Source: Nocardia miyunensis NBRC 108239
Lineage (GTDB): Bacteria; Actinomycetota; Actinomycetes; Mycobacteriales; Mycobacteriaceae
Reading direction: 5' to 3'
Assembly: GCF_001613065.1 (NCBI RefSeq)
Contig: NZ_BDBQ01000122.1
Coordinates: 1 to 34,762 of the forward strand
DNA length: 34,762 nt
Below are positions 25,701 to 34,700 of the stretch, piece by piece; position 1 is the first letter of the stretch, and each line of letters starts with the position of its first letter. A program made the translations under genes and the position numbers. A model generated the notes under the pieces. The model made no database searches and was not told the DNA's origin. It saw only the letters and a list, made by a program, of their open reading frames with translations.

Positions 25701-28700
25701 GCAGTGTGTCGGTGCAGGTGGTGGTGGCCGCCGCGGACGACACCGGTCGTCGGCGGTTGAGTATCCATTCGCGCCGGGCCGCCGAGGAACCCTGGGCGAT
25801 CCATGCCGAAGGCGTTCTCGCCTCGGGTGGCGTGGTCGCCGATTTCGATCTGAGGTCGTGGCCGCCCAGCGGTGCGCGGCCCGTGAACATCGACGGCATC
25901 TATGACGAGCTGCTCGATCTCGGTTACGGCTACGGTCCGGCGTTCCGGGGTATGCGGGCGGCGTGGCAGCGCGGGGACGAACTGTTCGCCGAGGTCGCCC
26001 TGCCCGACCCCGCCGGAGCCGGCAACTTCGGCATCCATCCGGCCTTGTTCGACGCCGCGCTGCATGTCCGGATCGTGCACGGACTGCGCAGCGAAGGCGG
26101 TACGTCCCCGGCATTGCCGTTCACCTGGAACAGGGTGGCGTTGCACGCGGCCGGGGCCGCGGTGGTGCGGGTGCGGATCGCGGTCGAGGGCGAGAAGTTC
26201 GGTGTGCAGATAGCCGATACGCAGGGCGAACCGGTGCTGTCGGTGGCCGCCCTCGTGTCCCGGCCGGTCACGGCCCGCCAGCTCGACGCGCCCCGGGTGT
26301 CGCAGAATCTGTTCGGCGTGGAGTGGGTCGCGGTTCCGGCGTCGGCGGTGGCTGTCGACCCGAAACGGGTGGCGGTGCTCGGTGCCGGCGCCGATGCGGG
26401 TCAGTGCCGCGGATACGACGATCTGGCGGCACTGGTCGCCGATCTGGATGCGGCCGCGGAGCCGGTTGTTCCGGAGATCGTCGTATTCGCATGCCCGCGA
26501 GGTGAGGGCGCGCCGCCCGTGGCGGCACGGCAGGTCGTGGCCGGTGTGCTCGAGACGGTGCAGCGGTGGTTGAGCGATTCCCGTTTCGCCGACTCCCGGT
26601 TGGTCGTGGTGACCGAAAACGCTGTCCCCGTGCGCGATTCGGAGCCGGTGAACCTGGCGCAGGCGCCGGTCTGGGGTGTGCTGCGGGCCGCGCAGGCCGA
26701 GCATCCGGATCGATTCCAGCTTCTGGATCTGGACCACGCGGACGCGGGCGAGACTCGCACACCGCTGGCTGTGGCGTCATGGGCCGCCGCCGTCGCCGGC
26801 GAGCCCGAGGCCGCCGTGCGCGGTGCGGCCGTATCGGTTCCGCGGTTGAGCCGTCACCCGGCCGGCGACACTGTTCGCCTGGAAGAGCCCGGCACCGTGG
26901 TGATTACCGGTGGTACCGGTGGTCTGGGTGCGTCGATCGCTCGTCATCTGGTCGTGAACCACGCCGTGACGCGGCTTGTTCTGGTGTCGCGTCGTGGGCC
27001 GGCCGCGCCCGGCGCCGAGCGGTTGCGGGACGAGTTGGTGGGGCTCGGTGCGCAGGTGCGGATTGTCGCGTGCGACGTATCGGATCGGGATGCGTTGGCG
27101 GCGTTGGTCGACAGCATTCCGGACGAGCATCCCTTGGTCGGTGTTGTGCATGCCGCGGGGGCCGCCGACAACGGCGTAGTCGAGGCGATGTCGGCGGATC
27201 GGGTGGACTATGTGTTCGCTCCCAAGGTCGACGCGGCCTGGCATCTGCACGAGTTGACCCGTGATCGGTCGTTGTCGCTGTTCGTGGTGATATCGTCCGC
27301 CGGCGGTCTGGTGCTGGCGGCCGGCCAGGCGAATTACGCTGCGGCGAACGTATTTCTGGATGCGCTGGCCGCCTATCGCCGGGCAGCGGGACTGCCGGCG
27401 ACCGCGATCGATTACGGACTGTGGGCGCGCTCGAGCGGACTCGGCACGGAGCTGTCCGACGCCGATTTCGAACGGATGCGCCGGCAGGGGTTCCCCGCGC
27501 TCGGTGAGGACGAGGGCCTGGCGCTCTTCGATGCGGCGATCGCGACCGAGACCGCTCAACTGGTCGCGCTGCGGGTCGATTCCGCCGTACTCCGGACCCG
27601 TGGCGAGAACATTCCGGCACTCGTGCGCGCACTCGCCGCCCCGGCGACCGCACGTCGCCGCCACACCACCTCCGCGGCTACTCACGCCTTCCTGGACGCG
27701 CTGGCCGGTATGTCGGAGGCCGACAGGCGAGTGGCTGTGCTGGATCTGGTGCGTTCGGTGGCCGCGGGTGTGCTCGGGCACACGTCCGTGGATGCCGTGG
27801 AACCGCAGCGTGCTTTTCAGCAGCTGGGTTTCGATTCTCTGGGGGCGGTGGAGTTCCGGAACCGGTTGAATGCCGCGACGGGGTTGAAGCTGCCGGCGAC
27901 CTTGATATTCGATTATCCGAACGCCCAGGTCGTCGCGGAATTCATCGGTGCCGAGCTGGCCGGTGTGGACGTGGTGGAGGAGAACCCGGCCGGGCGGGTT
28001 CGGGTCGATGACGATCCGATCGCGATCGTGGCGATGAGTTGCCGGTATCCGGGCGGTGTGGCGTCGCCGGAGGATCTGTGGCGGTTGGTCGCCGAAGGCG
28101 TCGACACCAACGGTGAATGGCCGGTCGATCGTGGCTGGGATGTCGAGGCCGTGTACGACCCCGAGCCGGGTAAGGCGGGCAAGACCTACACGCGTCATGG
28201 TGGATTCCTCTACGAGGCAGCGGATTTCGATGCGGACTTCTTCGGGATCAGCCCGAACGAGGCCACGGTCATGGATCCGCAGCAGCGGTTGCTGCTCGAG
28301 ACCTCATGGGAAGCACTGGAACGCGCCGGTGTCGACCCGGCCGTCTTGCGGGGGACCGCCACCGGCGTGTTCACCGGCGTCATGTACCACGACTACGCGC
28401 AGGGAACGGAAAGCCGCAACAGCGCCGGGGGAAGTCTGGTCTCCGGCCGGGTCGCGTACACGCTGGGGTTGGAAGGGCCCGCGGTATCGGTGGATACGGC
28501 GTGCTCGTCCTCGCTGGTGGCCGTGCATCTGGCGGCGGGATCGCTGCGGTCGGGGGAGTGCGATCTGGCCCTGGCCGGCGGCGTCGCGGTGATGGCCACA
28601 CCGGACATGTTCCTGGAGTTCAGCCGCCAGCGGGGTCTGTCTCCCGATGGCCGGTGCCGAGCCTTCGCCGACGCCGCTGACGGGGTGGGCTGGTCCGAGG

Positions 28701-31700
28701 GCGTGGGTGTGCTTGTGCTGGAGCGACTTTCCGACGCGCAGCGCAACGGCCATCAGGTCCTGGCGGTCGTCGCGGGTTCCGCCGTGAATCAGGACGGTGC
28801 GTCGAATGGTTTCACCGCGCCGAACGGTCCCTCGCAGCAGCGGGTGATCCGCCGGGCATTGGCCGATGCCGGACTCTCCGCGGGAGATGTGGACGCGGTC
28901 GAAGGCCACGGCACCGGCACGACGTTGGGTGATCCGATCGAGGCCCAGGCATTGCTGGCGACCTACGGCCGGGAGCGCTCCGCGGATCGTCCGTTGTGGC
29001 TGGGGTCGTTGAAGTCGAATATCGGTCATGCCCAGGCCGCTGCGGGTGTGGGTGGTGTGATCAAGATGGTCATGGCGATGCGCCACGGTGTGTTGCCCAA
29101 GACGTTGCATGTCGATCGGCCGAGTACGAAAGTCGACTGGCCCACTGGCAATATCGCGTTGCTGACCGAGCCGGTCGAATGGCCGGAGGGGGATCGGCCG
29201 CGGCGGGCGGGTGTGTCCTCGTTCGGGATCAGTGGCACCAACGCCCACCTCATTCTGGAACAGGCGCCGAGCGTGGCGGTGCCGGTGGAGCCGGCGTCCA
29301 CCGCGCCGACCGGTGGCGTCGTGCCCTGGGTGATCTCGGCGCGCAGTGCCGCGGCCCTCGCCGGTCAGGCCGACCGCCTCGCGTCCGCGATCGGCGACGA
29401 GCACGATCCGATCGACATCGGGTTTTCCCTCGCGTCCACCCGTGGTGTGCACGAGCATCGTGCTGTCGTGGTGGCCGGCCACCGTACCGACTTGTTCACG
29501 GGCGTACGGGCATTGGCCGGCGGTGAGCAGGCGCCGGGTGTGGTGTCCGGCCGGGTGCTGCCGGGTTCGACCGGCATGGTGTTCTCGGGGCAGGGGGCGC
29601 AGTGGGCCGGTATGGCCGCCGAACTCCGCTCCGCCTACCCGGTATTCGCCGAGCACTTCGACGCGATCGTGGCCGAGTTGGAACCCGCTCTGGGACAGCA
29701 GGTCTCGCTGCGCGACGCGTTGGCCGACGATGGCCTGATCGACCGCACCGTCTTCGCGCAGGCGGGATTGTTCGCGTTCGAGGTCGCGCTGTTCCGGTTG
29801 TTCGAATCGTGGGGTGTGACCGCCGGGGTGGTGGCGGGTCATTCGATCGGTGAAGTCGCTGCCGCGCATGTGGCGGGCGTGCTGTCGGTGGCGGATGCGT
29901 GTGTGCTGGTCGCCGCGCGCGGCCGGCTGATGCAGGCCCTGCCTGCCGGTGGCGCGATGGTGGCGGTCGGGGCGTCGGAGACCGATGTGCTGTCGTTGCT
30001 GAGCGGTGACGTCTCGATCGCGGCGGTGAACGGTCCGTCGTCGGTGGTGGTGTCCGGCGTCGAATCCGATGTGCTGGCGGTCGCCGCTCACGGCGCCGAG
30101 CATGGCTGGCGGACGACCCGGTTGCGCGTGTCGCATGCGTTTCATTCGGCGTCGATGGAGCCGATGCTCGCCGAATTCGCCCGTGCCGTCGAGGGTTTGA
30201 CCTTCGGCCGTCCCGAGATCGCCGTGGTGTCCACGGCGACCGGCGCCCGGGTGACCGATGAGATGTCGTCCCCGGCGTATTGGGTCGCGCAGGTTCGGGA
30301 CACGGTGCGGTTCGCGGACGCGGTCGGCGCGATGGCGGATCTGGGAGTCTCCCGCTTCGCCGAAATCGGGCCGGATGCGGTGCTCGCTCCGATGATCACC
30401 CAAACCCTCGAGCACAAGGCGACAGCGGGGGCCGTGACGGCGGTTCCTGCCGTGGTCGCACCGGTGCGCCGGAATCGGGCCGATGCGGCGATGGTGACCG
30501 CCGGGGTGGCCGGACTGTTCGTCGCGGGCGCCGAGGTGGACTGGGCCGGCCTGTACATCGGCACGGGAGCCCGGCGAATCGACCTGCCCACCTACGCTTT
30601 TCAACGCCGGCGCTATTGGGCGGAGGCGACCGCCGTCGGCGGCGACCTTCGGGCCGTCGGCCTCGCATCCACCGGACATCCCCTGGTCTCGGCGATGGTG
30701 TCACAACCGGATTCCGACACGGTGACCCTCACCGGGCGCCTGTCCGTGCAGACCCACCCGTGGCTCGCCGATCACCGGGTGATGGATACGGTGTTGTTCC
30801 CCGGAACCGGCTTCGTCGAACTCGCCCTGCACGCCGGGGAACGAGTCGGTTCCCCGATGCTCGACGAGTTGGTGCTGCAGGCGCCGCTGGTGTTGCCGGA
30901 AACCGGCGGGGTCGCGGTACGGGTAGTGCTCGGTGAGCCGGACGCGGCGGGGCGGCGCGTAATCCGGATCTTCTCCTGCCCCGACCGCGATGTCGACACG
31001 GTGTCGTCGTGGACGGTGCACGCCGAAGGTGCTCTCACGTCGGACGAAACCGACGAATTCGAACCGGCCTCGTGGCCCCCGGCGGGCGCCACCACTGTCG
31101 ACGTCGACGGCGTCTACGACGAGCTCTCCTCCGTCGGGTACGGGTACGGCCCGGTCTTCCGGGGCTTGCGGGCGATGTGGCAACACGGGACCGAAATGTT
31201 CGCCGAGATCGCGCTACCCGATTCCGGGCGCGCCGACGGGTTCGGCATTCATCCGGCGCTGTTCGATGCCGCACTGCACGCCGGGATCGTGCACGGTTTC
31301 CGCAATGGTGACATCGGTGATTCCCCGGCGTTGCCGTTCATGTGGAACCGGGTCGCATTGCACTCGACCGGAGCGGCGGTGGTGCGCGTGCGGATTTCAC
31401 CGGACGCCGACGGATTCGGCGTGCGGATCACCGACCAGCAGGGGCGGCCGGTGCTGTCGGTCGGCGCACTCGTCTCGCGGCCAGTGTCGGCCGAGCGCCT
31501 CGAGGCGAATCCGGTCGCGGAATCGCTGTTCGGGGTGGAGTGGATCGCCGCCTCCACGGCATCCGCGACGGTCGATCCGAACCGCGTCGCGGTGGTGGGT
31601 TCCGGACGGAGCTCCGACGGTGCGCCACGGCATCGCGACCTCGCGGCATTGGTCGCCGACCTGGCTGCGGCCGAGAACACCGTCGTACCCGAGATCGTCG

Positions 31701-34700
31701 TTCTCGAATGCCCCGAGGACGAGTCCGCACCGCCGGTCGCGGCCCGGCGAATTGTCGCCGGTGTCCTCGAGGCCGTGCAAACATGGTTGCGCACTGCGCA
31801 TTTCGGAGGGTCTCGCCTGGTCGTCGTCACCAGACAGGCCGTATCCGTCGATGGCGCCGAGCAGGTGAATCCGGCGCAGGCGCCGGTATGGGGTCTGGTG
31901 CGGGCGGCGCAAGCCGAGCACCCCGGCCGGTTCCAGCTCCTCGACCTCGACCGCGACCGGGATCCCGTCGCCGCGCTGACCGCGACGGCACCGCCCGCCG
32001 CCGAGCCGGAGGTCGCGGTGCGAGGGGCGGATGTGCTGGTTCCGCGGTTGCGCCGGCACGCCCCCGGCGCGGTGGTTCGCTCCCTCGCGCCCGGCACCGT
32101 GCTGATTACCGGCGGAACCGGTGGACTCGGTGCGTTGACGGCGCGGCACCTCGTCGTGAATCACGGTGTGGCGCAGCTGGTTCTGGCATCGCGCAGCGGA
32201 TCGTGCGCGCCCGGTGCCGAGCAGTTGCGTCACGAGCTGGTGGAACTCGGCGCGCAGGTGCGAATCGCGGCCTGCGACGTCTCCGACCGCGCGGCGTTGG
32301 CGGCGCTGATCGACGAGATCCCGGACGAGCATCCGCTGATCGGTGTGGTGCATGCGGCGGGCGCCGGCGACAACGGGTTGGTCGAATCCCTCACGGCGGA
32401 TCGATTCGGGCCGGTGTTCGCGCCGAAGGTCGACGCGGCGTGGTATCTGCACGAGTTGACCCGTGATCGGCCGTTGTCGCTGTTCGTGCTGGTGTCGTCG
32501 GTGGGCGGTTCGGTGCTGGCGGCCGGGCAGGCGAATTATGCTGCGGCCAACGTCTTTCTGGACGCACTGGCCGCCCATCGTCGCGCGGCGGGCCTGCCCG
32601 CGACCGCCATCGATTACGGATTGTGGGCGACGTCGGCCGGCCTGGGGTCCATGCTGTCCGACGGTGATGTCGAGCGGATCCGGAGGCAGGGACTTCCGCC
32701 GCTGAGCGAAACCGACGGGCTGGCGCTGTTCGATCTGGCGATCGCCACCGAATCCGCGCAGGTGGTGGCATTGCGCATCGATCCGGCGGCCCTGCGCGAC
32801 CGCGGCGACGAGCTCCCGGCACTGCTGCGTGCGATTGCCCCGGCCCCGATGCGGCGCCGGGCACGAAACCAGAGTCCCGATCACGCGTTCGCCCGCACGC
32901 TGGCCGGTTTGCCGGATGTGGATCGGCATGTGGCTGTGCTGGATCTGGTCCGGTCGGTGGCCGCGGGTGTGCTGGGGCATGCGTCGGTGGATGCGGTGGA
33001 GCCCCAGCGTGCTTTCCAGCAGCTGGGTTTCGATTCGCTGGGTGCGGTGGAGTTCCGGAATCGGTTGAATGCGGCGACGGGTTTGCAGCTTCCGGCGACA
33101 TTGATTTTCGATTATCCGAATGCGGAGGTGGTGGCCGAGTTCGTCGGTTCGGAGCTGGCCGGTGAGGCGGTTGCCGATGCGGAGCCGTCCGGCCGGGTTC
33201 GGGTGGACGGTGATCCGGTTGCGATTGTGGCGATGAGTTGCCGGTATCCGGGTGGTGTGGTGTCGCCCGAGGACTTGTGGCGGTTGGTCGCCGAAGGTGT
33301 CGACACCAACGGTGAATGGCCGGTCGACCGCGGCTGGGATGCCGACGGTATCTACGACCCGGAGCCCGGAAAACCCGGCAAGACATACGCGCGCGCCGGT
33401 GGATTCCTCTATTCCGCAGCGGATTTCGATGCCGACTTCTTCGGCATCAGCCCGAACGAGGCCATGGCGATGGATCCGCAGCAGCGGTTGCTGCTGGAGA
33501 CCTCGTGGGAAGCACTGGAACGGGCCGGGATCGATCCGGCCGTGCTGCGGGGCAGCGCAACCGGTGTGTTCACCGGCGTGATGTACCACGACTACGCCCA
33601 GGGCACCGGCAAGGCGGGAACCGCGGGCGGCAGTCTGGTCTCCGGGCGTATCGCGTACACGCTGGGGTTGGAAGGTCCTGCGGTGTCGGTGGATACGGCG
33701 TGTTCGTCGTCGTTGGTGGCGATGCATCTGGCCGCGCAGTCGCTGCGGTCGGGAGAGTGCGATCTGGCGCTGGCCGGCGGCGTCGCGGTGATGGCTACGC
33801 CGGATATGTTCCTCGAATTCTCCCGCCAGCGCGGGTTGTCCACGGATGGCCGGTGCAAGTCGTTCGCGGACGCCGCGGATGGTGTGGGCTGGTCCGAGGG
33901 CGCGGGCATGCTGGTGTTGGAGCGGTTGTCCGATGCTCGTCGCAACGGTCACGAGATTCTTGCGGTGCTGGCCGGTTCGGCTGTGAATCAGGATGGGGCG
34001 TCGAATGGTTTCTCCGCGCCGAACGGTCCCTCGCAGCGCCGGGTGATCCGGCAGGCGTTGGCCCATGCCGGACTCTCGCCCGCCGAGGTCGACGCCGTGG
34101 AAGGCCACGGTACGGGGACGACGCTGGGCGATCCGATCGAAGCCCAAGCGCTGCTCGCTACCTACGGGCAGGATCGTGCCGCGGATCGTCCGTTGTGGCT
34201 GGGGTCGTTGAAGTCGAATATCGGTCATGCCCAGGCCGCTGCGGGTGTGGGTGGTGTGATCAAGATGGTCATGGCGATGCGCCACGGTGTGTTGCCCAAG
34301 ACGTTGCATGTCGATCGGCCGAGTACGAAAGTCGACTGGTCACAGGGCAATATCCGGTTGTTGAGCGAGCCGGTGGAGTGGCCGCAGGTGGACCGGCCGC
34401 GTCGCGCCGGTATCTCGTCCTTCGGACTCAGCGGCACCAACGCCCACCTCATCGTCGAACAGGCGCCGGCCGCCGACCCGGCTTCCGTCCCGGAGAACAA
34501 GACCACCCCGGCCGGTGGCGTGCTGCCATGGGTGATCTCGGCGCACACCGCCGAGGCCCTGGCCGAACAGGCCAGACGCCTGACCACGCGGATCGGCGAC
34601 CAGCACCCGGTCGACGTCGGTTACTCGCTCGCGACCTCACGCGTGGTGTTCGATCACCGCGCCGTGGTGCTTGCCTCTGAGCGCGACGGCCTGCGAACCG

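Larger units (their letters stand above)
22778..27966 (+). other. PKS module KS-AT(malonyl)-DH-KR(ADN variant)-ACP, protein 4 module 1
   Basis: KS: Cys196, His331 and His371; the usual DPQQRLLLE reads DPQQFLLLE with Phe129. AT: Ser649 in GHSIGE, HAFH at 746-749, with FAQAGLFAFE upstream, malonyl. DH: His968 in HSVFGVVLLP and Asp1129 in LFDAALH. KR: GGTGGLG at 1415, ADN at 1500-1502 instead of LDD, Ser1544 and Tyr1557, loop SSAGGLVLAAGQ. ACP: Ser1724. The module should dehydrate; the geometry set by the KR is uncertain. Confidence 0.88.

Noticed and set aside
31397..34309. Antisense open frame of 970 codons
   Set aside because: Same explanation: its low-complexity Arg/His/Gln-rich translation mirrors the PKS repeat structure opposite a clearly coding strand.
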